Of a stretch of 56,971 nucleotides of DNA, positions 47,706 through 55,343 are shown in pieces (positions within the stretch are counted from its first letter, which is position 1; every line of letters begins with the position of its first letter). The stretch comes from a virus. The DNA lies in IMG/VR virus record IMGVR_UViG_3300044630_000901, positions 1-56,971 of that record, one strand, 5' to 3'. Under the pieces are notes generated by a model. It had not been told where the DNA came from, searched no databases, and was given only the letters and a program-made list of their open reading frames with translations. Made by a program: the position numbers and the translations under genes.

Positions 47706-48373
47706 GATGCCTGTGCCAGCTTAGCTGCAATAGCTGCTGCTGTAAGTCCCTCAGTGTCGTACGACTCAACGATCAGCTTACGCTGTGTCGCACGCTCAAC
47801 CTTACGATCAAGGCGTTCAATGTCGTCTCGGTCGATGTACATACGCACACCGGGGAACAGCTTGACCGCCTCGTTGAGTGACTTGCACTTCTTGAGGAAC
47901 TCAGAGATATCGTCGCTGACTTTCTCCCATCGTGCGTTGAGTGCGAACTCAAGTACGGCATCATCCCAACGTGCAAGCAACTCACTACGACCGGGCATAT
48001 CTTCTGGCAAGGCACGCAGCTGGTCAATAGTCAACTCGGAGCTTGACTTGTTCCAGTAGTCTTTCGATGGGCGTGTGTACGCCATGGTCAAACCATTGAA
48101 TCGAACATGCGTCTTCAATTCTCGGCCATCTTCAGTGACGCCCCATACAGTTACGTCGGCCTCTGGCACACATACCATCCAGTCTTTGGGGATAATGTCT
48201 TTGAGGTGTACGTGCTCAGCACCCCAGCATCCGATGTTGTACAACTGACTGGCGTCAACTTGAATTTTCTTGTCAATGTTCGGCAGGTCACTAGCTCTCT
48301 CGGCCATGCGCATCTTGTTGATGACTGACTGCACGCGAGTGATAAGTTCCTTGGTGATGTATACGGTTGCCAT
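47702..48373 (-). CDS. Conserved unknown protein
   Basis: A 223-residue, mixed helical protein: LITRVQSVINKMRMAERASD, VHLKDIIPKDWMVCVPEADV, and LFPGVRMYIDRDDIERLDRK (about residues 170-190). Similar motif order occurs in podovirus early operons. ATGA-coupled to the coiled-coil pair. No catalytic motif is visible. Confidence 0.65.
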   Translation of the reverse strand: MATVYITKELITRVQSVINKMRMAERASDLPNIDKKIQVDASQLYNIGCWGAEHVHLKDIIPKDWMVCVPEADVTVWGVTEDGRELKTHVRFNGLTMAYTRPSKDYWNKSSSELTIDQLRALPEDMPGRSELLARWDDAVLEFALNARWEKVSDDISEFLKKCKSLNEAVKLFPGVRMYIDRDDIERLDRKVERATQRKLIVESYDTEGLTAAAIAAKLAQAS

Positions 48374-48374
48374 G

Positions 48375-48641
48375 TCAGTTTCCTTCTTCGAGTTTGATTA
48401 GTGTTGAGACGTAGACCATCGCTTCTGTGAGCGTTATTGGTTCTTTGAAGGGCCCATAGTGTGTATGGGGTACCTTGTTGATTGAGACGTTGACGTGCCA
48501 GCCTTGCTGGTTGCGCACTACCTGCACGCCAACGGTGTTACTCCGCTCTATGCGGATACGTTCACTCTTCTGTATCGGGTGATTCGTCGAGGAATTCACT
48601 GATAGATTGTCGGAGAGCATCGCGCTGTTCTTGTGTGGCAT
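48375..48641 (-). CDS. Small KLE-tail protein, start uncertain
   Basis: Up to 88 residues. The conserved-looking part is VGVQVVRNQQGWHVNVSINK then LTEAMVYVSTLIKLEEGN. The start is unclear: ATG 48641 and ATG 48620 both overlap the preceding gene by more than 50 bases and lack a ribosome site, so a rare or downstream start is possible. The tail shares the W...F...EAM/EAK...LIKLE form of several small neighbours. Confidence 0.5.
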   Translation of the reverse strand: MPHKNSAMLSDNLSVNSSTNHPIQKSERIRIERSNTVGVQVVRNQQGWHVNVSINKVPHTHYGPFKEPITLTEAMVYVSTLIKLEEGN

Positions 48642-48723
48642 CAGCCGCTAGTGCGTCGTAGCACATACGGAAAATACCGTTGTATGTTTCGATCAGGTTC
48701 TCAAGTTGGTCTTTTGCGTCCAT
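48562..48723 (-). CDS. Small helical protein, unknown
   Basis: A 53-residue protein from ATG 48723 (TTGGAGCAATGAC upstream, formed by the end of the VWA gene). It is one charged helix bundle: DAKDQLENLIETYNGIFRMC, ending SEFLDESPDTEE. Function unknown. Confidence 0.65.
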   Translation of the reverse strand: MDAKDQLENLIETYNGIFRMCYDALAADATQEQRDALRQSISEFLDESPDTEE

Positions 48724-48724
48724 G

Positions 48725-49831
48725 TCATTGCTCCAAGGTAAAGTGGATATTGTCGCCGTATGGAGCCTCAATGTCACTAGAGATACACCAGACCACGGGA
48801 TAGTCAGGCGCGTTCTCTTGATGGAACGATGTGTAGCCGTCGGTCAAACAGACAAAGACCTCCGGCTTGATGCCTTCCTTGTCGATGTAGTTGAAGCCCT
48901 CTTCCATGTCAGTGCCGCCGCCGCAGTAGAAGGTGAGTGCTACTTCTTCGCCCTGCTCGAACACCTCGTGCTTGGCCACCGCAGTGTCAACGTACAAGAT
49001 GTGGGTGCGGGTTGGATTGCACAGCGACACGATGCGCTGTAAGTGACCGTTGTAGTGGTCGAGCTCGACCTTGCTGATAGAACCAGACACGTCAACTTGA
49101 ATGACGATCTCACCCATCTCTGGGGACTTGCCGGTGGACGGCAGGTATGCGTTGGCGAAGCGACGGTTGGGTCGTGCCCATGTGTAGTCACCACGGGTGA
49201 ACGCTGTCATGTAGCGCTCAAGGATATCGTGCCACGGTGTGTGGCTGTCGATGAGGTCAGCGACGATCTTGGCCAGACTACCGGGCATCTTGCCCTGAGC
49301 CTTGGCTGCTTGGGCTGCTTGGGCAATCTCCACACGAGTCTCAGCGTCGATACGATCAGCCTCCTCTTGCGTCATGGGAGAGCCGCGATCAATCAGGTCA
49401 TCACCGGTACCACCGGGGCCGCCGCCGCTAGGATTGTCGGGCAGCTTGTTGTAAATCTCGTCAACAGTCTCGTCCTTAGAACCGGGCATGTTGACACCAC
49501 CCTCGATCATGGAGCCGATGCCTGCGTCCTTGAGCATGTCGTTAATCCATGCGTCGCCAGCGATGTTCCACTTCTTGCGGTTGCGAGTACCGACACGGGC
49601 AGCATGCTGACCGATGACATGGCCGACCTCATGGCACAGCAGGAATACAAGCTCGTCAACAGACAGCTTCTCAACGAACTGCTCGTTGTAGTAAATCTGG
49701 CCGCGCTGGTCAACAGCCGCAGTAGGAATGGTGTTGTCAGGGATAAGCTTGCGCTTCATCAGGATGGAAGCGAAGAAGGGATGTTGCGTGACTACAGCAA
49801 CTTTGGCGCGGTCGAGTTTGGTAACTGCCAT
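48725..49831 (-). CDS. Metallopeptidase-like + VWA domain protein (DUF2201-type)
   Basis: A 368-residue protein. The N-terminal zinc peptidase-like domain has HEVGHVIGQH (His67-Glu68-His71). The C-terminal VWA has MIDAS DVSGSIS (Asp247) and later GGGTDMEEGF and LTDGYTS. This two-domain plan is the MoxR partner type (DUF2201/VWA metallopeptidase). The MoxR ATPase lies eight to ten genes upstream in the same operon at 53073. Together they may be a chaperone/protease switch acting on host or virion proteins. Catalysis and target are unproven. Confidence 0.85.
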   Translation of the reverse strand: MAVTKLDRAKVAVVTQHPFFASILMKRKLIPDNTIPTAAVDQRGQIYYNEQFVEKLSVDELVFLLCHEVGHVIGQHAARVGTRNRKKWNIAGDAWINDMLKDAGIGSMIEGGVNMPGSKDETVDEIYNKLPDNPSGGGPGGTGDDLIDRGSPMTQEEADRIDAETRVEIAQAAQAAKAQGKMPGSLAKIVADLIDSHTPWHDILERYMTAFTRGDYTWARPNRRFANAYLPSTGKSPEMGEIVIQVDVSGSISKVELDHYNGHLQRIVSLCNPTRTHILYVDTAVAKHEVFEQGEEVALTFYCGGGTDMEEGFNYIDKEGIKPEVFVCLTDGYTSFHQENAPDYPVVWCISSDIEAPYGDNIHFTLEQ

Positions 49832-49840
49832 GATGACTCC

Positions 49841-50380
49841 TTAGAAAGTAACGATGTTGATTGGCTCAGTGCCTCTGAGAAGGTCTGCAACTGCTTTAGA
49901 TTTGTCTTTCATCTCCTGTGTAGTGTGCTCGGCCAAGATTTCTACAACCTTACGGGTTGACTCTTTGTCTTGGAGGTTGCAGTAGAAGTTGTCGTCGAGG
50001 GTGCTTATGCTGCTCATGGCGTCGTCATAGCGGGCACGGTAGTAGCCGCTGTTGTACTCCGGGTGCTCAAGGAGCCACGCAGTCCAGTCAGTATGAACAA
50101 CCTCTGCAATGTGTGGGGCAGCTGCTTCTGACAGACCGACGATACGCATGCCTCGGTATCCGTTGACTACGCTGCACTGAATGTTGAACTTCTCGGCCAA
50201 GTTCTCAGCCAGCCTGCGAGACTGTGATGACCAGCCGCCAGTGATAGCCCTTGCCTCGATCATTCGGATGATGCTGTTACGCATCCTTGCAGTGAGACGT
50301 TGTGGGTACAGCGTAACTGTTGTCTCTGTACCGGGCATACCAGTGATACGCCCGCGCTCGTTGTTATTCATGTCGTTCAT
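49841..50380 (-). CDS. Unknown protein between MoxR and VWA genes
   Basis: A 179-residue protein: LYPQRLTARMRNSIIRMIEA, AENLAEKFNIQCSVVNGYRG and YYRARYDDAMSSISTLDDNF. GAGGAGAG precedes ATG 50380. It ends nine bases before the VWA ribosome region. It may belong to the MoxR/VWA set from position only; no domain is recognised. Confidence 0.65.
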   Translation of the reverse strand: MNDMNNNERGRITGMPGTETTVTLYPQRLTARMRNSIIRMIEARAITGGWSSQSRRLAENLAEKFNIQCSVVNGYRGMRIVGLSEAAAPHIAEVVHTDWTAWLLEHPEYNSGYYRARYDDAMSSISTLDDNFYCNLQDKESTRKVVEILAEHTTQEMKDKSKAVADLLRGTEPINIVTF

Positions 50381-50574
50381 TTGCTCTCCTCGAAGTAATA
50401 GCTGTCATCTCTTTGCACGATCTTTCCTTTCTTTTCGTACACGCCAACCAGCCAGTTGGCATACTTGTTTGCCCGTCGCTCTTCCTGAGCAGCTGCATTG
50501 CGCAGCACTGAGTTACGCCACAGCAGTACAGCTACAGCGAGCATCAGGATGTATTCGAGTTCAGAGAAGTTCAT
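50377..50574 (-). CDS. Small N-terminal membrane protein
   Basis: A 65-residue protein, one membrane helix (LEYILMLAVAVLLWRNSVLR) then a charged tail. ATGA coupling on both sides. Could tether the MoxR/VWA set to the membrane, which is speculation. Confidence 0.65.
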   Translation of the reverse strand: MNFSELEYILMLAVAVLLWRNSVLRNAAAQEERRANKYANWLVGVYEKKGKIVQRDDSYYFEESK

Positions 50575-51443
50575 GCGAACGCTCCCATTCGTGCGGCGAC
50601 TTCCTCCAGCTTGCGCTTGGCTTCGCTGCGCTTGTTAGGTGAACCCTTAATCATCTCGACGTCTGCCAAGTAACCCTGTGCTGATTCCTCCAGTGCAGTG
50701 ATCTCGTCGAGCAGTGCTTGCGTTGGGTTGATTGCCAGCTTGCGTGCCAGCTTGCATCCCTCGATCACGTTGTCGATCAGGCTGTTGTGGAAGCGCTCAC
50801 CCTTGGCACCTTGGTACTCAGCGAGCTTGGTTACAAGCGAGGCGATGGGCTTGAGCATGCGCTGGATGGTGTCCACGTTGACTGCGGCTGAGGCTTCTTC
50901 CTCTGCACGTTTGAACGCTGCCAAGTCGTCGTCACTGAGGTCGAACAGGAAGTGCGATGCGTCTGCCATGGGCTGGAACCGAAGCTCGGCTGACATGGAC
51001 AACCTGAACTGCTCGGCGCTGGGGTACTCGGAAGCGTTGGCACGACCGGCTGCATGGCCAGAGTTGCGGTACATGACGTCATCAGTCACTAGCTGGTCAT
51101 ACATTGGCATGTAAGTATCAAGCAACTTGTCAACCTCTGCGATGCGGTGCTTCATCTCCTGTGTGTACTCCATGTACATGTCGTTCGGCAGGATACGTGG
51201 GCCAGCGTCAACGTAAGGCAGCGTGTGCTTCTTGTGATAGGCGTAGACCTCGCCGTACTTGGCCATGATCTGGTTGATAGCTGAGTCCTTGTTCTTGAAC
51301 AGCTTGGTCAGCACAGTCAGGCTTGTATCGTTCTCCTGCTGTTGTAAGGTTGCTGTAAGTCCATGGTCCCGCTTGGTGAGTGCTGCACGGCGAAGTGTCA
51401 GCTTGACGAGGACTGCCTTGTCAGATAGTTTGGTGTGTATCAT
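50571..51443 (-). CDS. Unknown protein, possible MoxR/VWA partner
   Basis: A 290-residue, mainly helical protein: VLVKLTLRRAALTKRDHGLT, FLFDLSDDDLAAFKRAEEEA and LVTKLAEYQGAKGERFHNSL. AAGGAG precedes ATG 51443. Large size and location between MoxR and VWA suggest a third partner, as in other MoxR operons with middle helical proteins. No name is given. Confidence 0.65.
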   Translation of the reverse strand: MIHTKLSDKAVLVKLTLRRAALTKRDHGLTATLQQQENDTSLTVLTKLFKNKDSAINQIMAKYGEVYAYHKKHTLPYVDAGPRILPNDMYMEYTQEMKHRIAEVDKLLDTYMPMYDQLVTDDVMYRNSGHAAGRANASEYPSAEQFRLSMSAELRFQPMADASHFLFDLSDDDLAAFKRAEEEASAAVNVDTIQRMLKPIASLVTKLAEYQGAKGERFHNSLIDNVIEGCKLARKLAINPTQALLDEITALEESAQGYLADVEMIKGSPNKRSEAKRKLEEVAARMGAFA

Positions 51444-51452
51444 GTTTACTCC

Positions 51453-51662
51453 TTACTTGATGAGGTCTGCGATGGTTGATGGAGTGACCTTAGTCGGTTG
51501 TGGTTGAGCTTCCATTGCGATTGATGCAAGCATGGCCAACAAGGTTTCCCCAACAGACTGGGCCGACGCATCGTCGCTTGTGAACATAACCTTGGCTCCA
51601 GAGTCAAGGAATACCACGCCGCCGTTGTCAGGGATGATGACTTTTATGTCATGTCGTTTCAT
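51453..51662 (-). CDS. Small beta-rich protein, unknown
   Basis: A 69-residue protein: HDIKVIIPDNGGVVFLDSGA, then a helix ending STIADLIK. Upstream CAAACTGGAGCAATGAT is the end of the next gene in the KLE family. Function unknown. Confidence 0.65.
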   Translation of the reverse strand: MKRHDIKVIIPDNGGVVFLDSGAKVMFTSDDASAQSVGETLLAMLASIAMEAQPQPTKVTPSTIADLIK

Positions 51663-51663
51663 A

Positions 51664-51945
51664 TCATTGCTCCAGTTTGATGATTGCCACGGCGTATGCC
51701 TTGGCTGCTTTCAGGGAGCGGAACGTCCGGCTCCCGTCGTGATTGACAAATTGGCAGTCCCACTTGCGGTCGCCTATTTTGGTGACCCATGCGACGGTGA
51801 CTTTCCACACGCCGGACAGTGGAAGTGCGAAGTTGTGGGCCAGTGGGTCCTTGTCCCAGACCTTCTTGAGGTGGTGCTGTACTTGCCATACGGTTGGGAC
51901 GCCGCTGTTCGCTTGCATCAGCTCTTCTTCCCATTCGTACCTCAT
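51664..51945 (-). CDS. KLE-tail family small protein 1
   Basis: A 93-residue protein from ATG 51945. A Trp-rich beta half (GVWKVTVAWVTKIGDRKWDC) is followed by RTFRSLKAAKAYAVAIIKLE. Its last codons form the Shine-Dalgarno of the downstream gene. Shares this plan with its two upstream neighbours. Function unknown. Confidence 0.7.
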   Translation of the reverse strand: MRYEWEEELMQANSGVPTVWQVQHHLKKVWDKDPLAHNFALPLSGVWKVTVAWVTKIGDRKWDCQFVNHDGSRTFRSLKAAKAYAVAIIKLEQ

Positions 51946-52217
51946 GTCTCTAACCTCACAACAGCATCCGCCCAAGCCTTGGCTTCATGGACATGGGCGA
52001 ACTCCGGTATGTGTTCTGGTTCGTCAATCCAGTAGCGGCGGTCGTAGACCTGCCAGCGTTCACGGCCACCGCCGAAGGCAACTCGTGTGCGGCCCATATA
52101 CATGACGTCGAACAGCTTGCGCCGTACCCATAGCTTGTCGGACCCTGAAACAAATCCGCTCAGAGTCCACGTCTCGCCCTCGTTGTTCGTGTTCCAGTTG
52201 AGTTCGGTGATCTTCAT
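51942..52217 (-). CDS. KLE-tail family small protein 2
   Basis: A 91-residue protein from ATG 52217: ITELNWNTNNEGETWTLSGF, a Tyr/Arg/Trp beta middle, then FAHVHEAKAWADAVVRLET. Same layout as the genes at 51664 and 52214. ATGA coupling on both sides. Confidence 0.7.
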   Translation of the reverse strand: MKITELNWNTNNEGETWTLSGFVSGSDKLWVRRKLFDVMYMGRTRVAFGGGRERWQVYDRRYWIDEPEHIPEFAHVHEAKAWADAVVRLET

Positions 52218-52507
52218 AGGCTTAGCCTCACCATTGCTGTGACCCATGCCATAGCGTCCTCCTTGTTGCTGAACTTGGGTATGTCGGATTTGCGCAGCTC
52301 GTTGAGACTGGGACTCAGAGGGTGAACAGTGGCATGCCACTTGCCCCAGTACGGTGACTTGGAGTTGTCGTCGTAGGTGACGGTAGCTACTACTTGCACT
52401 TCTGCTTCGCGGAATGGGTTGTGAGCCCAGCTCACGTCGCGCTTGTAGTAGTACCGGTCACCCTTGCGACCGGGTTTCTCCCAACGGTAGTTGGAGTAGG
52501 TTGCCAT
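52214..52507 (-). CDS. KLE-tail family small protein 3
   Basis: A 97-residue protein: basic N-terminus, WGKWHATVHPLSPSLNELRK and PKFSNKEDAMAWVTAMVRLS. The final K-L-E has decayed to R-L-S. No good ribosome site precedes the ATG, unlike its relatives. Confidence 0.65.
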   Translation of the reverse strand: MATYSNYRWEKPGRKGDRYYYKRDVSWAHNPFREAEVQVVATVTYDDNSKSPYWGKWHATVHPLSPSLNELRKSDIPKFSNKEDAMAWVTAMVRLSL

Positions 52508-52515
52508 TGGTCAGT

Positions 52516-52731
52516 TCATCGTGCGTCCAGCACCTCAACCACTTTGGCCAGTGTGGCTTCGGCATCAGCGATCTTGGCTTCGATCTTCTTGGACTTGGTG
52601 GCCACGCCCTTGAGGTCGGCGATCTCGCGCTCGATGGTCTTGATTGCGTCGATCAGTTGCTCGTCAGTGAGTGCTGTGACGTCGGCGTTGTTGATGTAGG
52701 TGACGGTCTTGAAAGTGATCTTGTTGGACAT
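52516..52731 (-). CDS. Possible internal-start product, 71 residues
   Basis: From ATG 52731 with CCACCGAGGAAACCAAC upstream. The product would be SNKITFKTVTYINNADVTAL plus coiled coil, a common stand-alone phage protein type. Whether it is made separately from the full 186-residue form needs ribosome profiling. Confidence 0.45.
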   Translation of the reverse strand: MSNKITFKTVTYINNADVTALTDEQLIDAIKTIEREIADLKGVATKSKKIEAKIADAEATLAKVVEVLDAR

Positions 52732-53076
52732 GTTGGTTTCCTCGGTGGTTTCAGTTGATTGGGTGGATTGATTGGCTAGGTATTCAGCGATCAGTCGCTT
52801 GCTGACGTGGTACTTGTCGGCGTCGTTGACGTGCCATGAGTAGTCTGGTTTGTGCCCGCCCATGCGGTGCCACAGCTCGATGTAGATGAAGGCCCACTCG
52901 ACACTGGTTGGTATGTCGTGGAGATATGCACGAAGGGGGTCTACGTATGTCCTGACCAAGCGTGTGAACTGGTAGAAGTTGCCGCGCTCGGCTTCATGCT
53001 GGGCCTTGGTTACGAAGACATGCTCGTTCTCCAAGGCCCAGATGTATTGGGCTGTGATGAAGTCCTCGCGAATCAC
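52516..53076 (-). CDS. Two-part protein, possible fusion with internal start
   Basis: A 186-residue protein. Residues 1-100 (ALENEHVFVTKAQHEAERGN, WHRMGGHKPDYSWHVND) and 116-186 (SNKITFKTVTYINNADVTAL, then a charged coiled coil) look like separate genes joined in frame by a Thr/Glu linker. ATG 52731 within it has GAGG eight bases upstream. The end of MoxR overlaps the start by four bases. Function unknown. Confidence 0.65.
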   Translation of the reverse strand: MIREDFITAQYIWALENEHVFVTKAQHEAERGNFYQFTRLVRTYVDPLRAYLHDIPTSVEWAFIYIELWHRMGGHKPDYSWHVNDADKYHVSKRLIAEYLANQSTQSTETTEETNMSNKITFKTVTYINNADVTALTDEQLIDAIKTIEREIADLKGVATKSKKIEAKIADAEATLAKVVEVLDAR

Positions 53077-54071
53077 ATCAGCACCTCAGCGTTCTTGCTG
53101 GCCCACTCAACGAATGCACGGCTGTGCTTGATCGTAGGCTGCAACTTGATCGCGTCCTTGGTTGCCATGACGTTGAACTCAGGGGACATACGCGACAGGT
53201 ACTTGGATACACGGTCGAAGTTGTCCTTGGTAGACTTACGAGCCAGCGCACCAGTCAAGGCGTACAGAGTCGCAGGGTCTTGAGGCACGTCAGCACCAGC
53301 TGGGTCGAGCAGGATAGAGTCAACGTCAGGCAGTGACATGTAGATACGACGGAAGCCTGTGTACTCAGCAGCTGCACCCTCGCCGACCTCACCGGCCACG
53401 TTGTCGAAGAACAGGCCAGAGTCAAGGCTGTCAGGGATAAGGTCAACGCGCTCCCATGCACGTGGCGTAGGGTTAGCGAAGCGATTGGCGTCGAACTCGG
53501 ACAGCAAGCCGGGACGGAAGCGCAGGAACTGAATCAACACAGGGTCAATGTCAGCATCGAGCGCCCACTCAGTCCAGTCGTCGATGTTCTCTTGGAACTC
53601 GAAGCGCCGTGTGCGGTTGGCCAGCTTAGAGGTGATGCGGTTCGCGCCGGATTTATCCTCTGTCCTGTTGCCAGTGGCGATGATGAACAACTGATCGGAC
53701 AGCTTGAGGTTGCCAGCACGACGGTCGTATATAACACCGCACAGCGCGTTCTGCATGGGCACAGGCGCGTCCGACAGTTCCTCCAGAATGAGTGCTGATC
53801 GACCTGTACCCTCGCGCAGTTGATAGAACTCTTGGGGTGGAACCCAGCGTGTGTACTCGCCAGTGTTGTCAGGCACACCCAGCACGTCTACAGGGTCACG
53901 CAGGGACGCAGTGAACTCGACGACATTCTCGATGCCAAGGGACTGAACAATGTCACGGGCACAGGCTGACTTACCACCACCGGGAGCACCGAGGATGAAC
54001 GGTACGACGGCGTTACCACCATCGACTTGGAACTGAGAGAGCACGGATGTTTTGATGTTGCTATAGCGCAT
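53073..54071 (-). CDS. MoxR-type AAA+ ATPase
   Basis: A 332-residue AAA+ protein. Walker A GAPGGGKSA (residues 28-36), Walker B ALILEELSDAP (acidic pair 97-98), sensor-1 region IIATGNRTED (131-140) and an arginine-rich segment TSKLANRTRRFEF. MoxR ATPases load or remodel VWA partners; the metallopeptidase/VWA gene is downstream at 48725. AAGGA precedes ATG 54071. The call is firm; phage role is unknown. Confidence 0.9.
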   Translation of the reverse strand: MRYSNIKTSVLSQFQVDGGNAVVPFILGAPGGGKSACARDIVQSLGIENVVEFTASLRDPVDVLGVPDNTGEYTRWVPPQEFYQLREGTGRSALILEELSDAPVPMQNALCGVIYDRRAGNLKLSDQLFIIATGNRTEDKSGANRITSKLANRTRRFEFQENIDDWTEWALDADIDPVLIQFLRFRPGLLSEFDANRFANPTPRAWERVDLIPDSLDSGLFFDNVAGEVGEGAAAEYTGFRRIYMSLPDVDSILLDPAGADVPQDPATLYALTGALARKSTKDNFDRVSKYLSRMSPEFNVMATKDAIKLQPTIKHSRAFVEWASKNAEVLM

Positions 54072-54197
54072 GGTTTTTCCTTGTGTGTTGAGGATTGATT
54101 GAATGTGCGTCTGGATGCCTGCCCCTGAGCGTGACGCATTAACGTCAGGGTAGCCTGAATGTGTGAATGATTGTGCGTATGTAAGCTGTCGTGATGC
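54072..54197 (-). promoter_or_regulatory. 126-bp leader before MoxR gene with inverted repeats
   Basis: TGTAAGC/GCTTACA (54180-54186 and 54196-54202) and CCTGA/TCAGG with inner TGACG/CGTCA (54124-54149) are dyads between KLE-tail genes and MoxR. No T-run follows, so they are not clear terminators. CACAAT at about 54164-54169 (leftward) is a possible -10 without a convincing -35. Confidence 0.45.
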
Positions 54198-54470
54198 TTA
54201 CACGTTGAGTCTATTTACTGCAAGGCCAATGAGGGATTGCTCCTCTACATATGCCTTGGCTTCTTCGAGCGTGTCGAATCGTTTTGGGGGCGCTGGTGAC
54301 ACAGTGCCGTATATATTGGCCTCATACGAGTCTGCATGAACCTTGATGTATCCAACGGCATCTACATGCACGTATTTGTTCTCGTCAGCCCAGTCGTATG
54401 TTCTTATGCGCACCTTGGGTGTTATGGTGCAGCGCAGGTACACCTCACCGTTTTCCCATATGAATCTCAT
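54198..54470 (-). CDS. KLE-tail family small protein 4
   Basis: A 90-residue protein from ATG 54470 (GGAGG upstream). MRFIWENGEVYLRCTITPKV, a Tyr/Val-rich beta middle, then RFDTLEEAKAYVEEQSLIGL and final NRLNV. FDTLEEAKAYV is the clearest form of the shared tail module. Function unknown. Confidence 0.7.
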   Translation of the reverse strand: MRFIWENGEVYLRCTITPKVRIRTYDWADENKYVHVDAVGYIKVHADSYEANIYGTVSPAPPKRFDTLEEAKAYVEEQSLIGLAVNRLNV

Positions 54471-54694
54471 GTGCCCTCCAGTTTCTCCACCACGTAGTGG
54501 GTGAGGATGAAGTTCTTGGCGTCTTCGAGGTTGTCGAACTTCTTGTTCTCTGTGTGTATGCTGTTGATGCAAGCAATGAACTCGTTTGTAGCCATGGTGC
54601 ATCTGACGTAACCCAGTAGTTTCTCGTCGTCATCCAGCAGGTCATGCCATGTGTACTGTTTGTGAGCGCCTTCGTATGTGTCATCCCATTTCAT
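54467..54694 (-). CDS. KLE-tail family small protein 5
   Basis: A 75-residue protein from ATG 54694. Acidic N-terminus (KWDDTYEGAHKQYTWHDLLD), then KKFDNLEDAKNFILTHYVVE and KLEGT, whose codons carry the next gene's ribosome site. It overlaps its upstream neighbour by 14 bases. Confidence 0.7.
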   Translation of the reverse strand: MKWDDTYEGAHKQYTWHDLLDDDEKLLGYVRCTMATNEFIACINSIHTENKKFDNLEDAKNFILTHYVVEKLEGT

Positions 54695-54920
54695 CGTCAC
54701 CCTCCAGTCTCTTGGCGACATATGCGGCTAGTGCCTCCTTGGTGTTGGGTATGAAGATCATCCCAGCGAACTCCCTGTCGGCGTCGCACAGGCCATTGAA
54801 CTTGCTTGCATTAGAGTTGAGGCAGTTATTACCATCGAACGAACAGCCATCGCATACGCCTACCCTGAGCCAAGGCACAGGCTTGTACCATTGGTCATTG
54901 ACTCGTATCTTTGATCTCAT
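54681..54920 (-). CDS. Cys-rich KLE-tail small protein 6
   Basis: A 79-residue protein from ATG 54920 (GGAGG upstream). WYKPVPWLRVGVCDGCSFDG, CLNSNASKFNGLCDAD (four Cys in all), then FAGMIFIPNTKEALAAYVAK and RLEGDDEMG. C-x2-C with two later Cys fits the small zinc-bound phage protein type. Similar to genes at 55003 and 55552. Confidence 0.7.
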   Translation of the reverse strand: MRSKIRVNDQWYKPVPWLRVGVCDGCSFDGNNCLNSNASKFNGLCDADREFAGMIFIPNTKEALAAYVAKRLEGDDEMG

Positions 54921-55006
54921 CCCGGCCTCCATACAATCATGTCTAGTAGAAGAATGGCGAACCCGATCAGGTACGCCGCTATCAATGCAATCAGTCTTGG
55001 TTTCAT
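54917..55006 (-). CDS. Microgene, 29-residue membrane protein
   Basis: Starts MKPRLIALIAAYLIGFAILL and is one membrane helix ending IVWRPG. Its start and stop overlap neighbours as ATGA on both sides. The ribosome site is the CTGGATGGG end of the preceding gene. Role unknown. Confidence 0.6.
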   Translation of the reverse strand: MKPRLIALIAAYLIGFAILLLDMIVWRPG

Positions 55007-55221
55007 ATCCCATCCAGTTTGATTAGTACAGCCAGCATGTTGGCCGACTCGTTGCTTGGTTTCCATACGATGCGGGAGTTACCACAGCCAGTTGGCAGCA
55101 TGTCGCATATGGATGTTTTGAGGCCGCCTATACAGAGGTCGCAACCTTCACCTCTGTCGTCGTCGGCTATGAACTCCAGCATCTGCGTCTTGAACGTGTC
55201 GCCGGGTTGATACTCTTTCAC
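55003..55221 (-). CDS. Cys-rich KLE-tail small protein 7
   Basis: A 72-residue protein from GTG 55221 (GGGGG upstream). KEYQPGDTFKTQMLEFIADD, GCDLCIGGLKTSICDMLPTG, CGNSRIVWKPSNESANMLAV, ending LIKLDGI. Four Cys in the same order as its neighbours. GTGA overlap couples it. Confidence 0.7.
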   Translation of the reverse strand: MKEYQPGDTFKTQMLEFIADDDRGEGCDLCIGGLKTSICDMLPTGCGNSRIVWKPSNESANMLAVLIKLDGI

Positions 55222-55343
55222 AATTCCCCCCAGCCTGACTGCACGCGAGCGATGAGTGCTGAGAACGTGATACGCCTGAGTGTGCCGTACCCGTCGTCTT
55301 GCCATACTGAGGGGATGCTGCCTCGCTGTGCGTGTATGGTCAT
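55218..55343 (-). CDS. Small unknown protein
   Basis: A 41-residue protein from ATG 55343 (GGAG upstream). TIHAQRGSIPSVWQDDGYGT, then RRITFSALIARVQSGWGEL. Coupled by ATGA to both sides. Too small for a domain. Confidence 0.6.
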   Translation of the reverse strand: MTIHAQRGSIPSVWQDDGYGTLRRITFSALIARVQSGWGEL

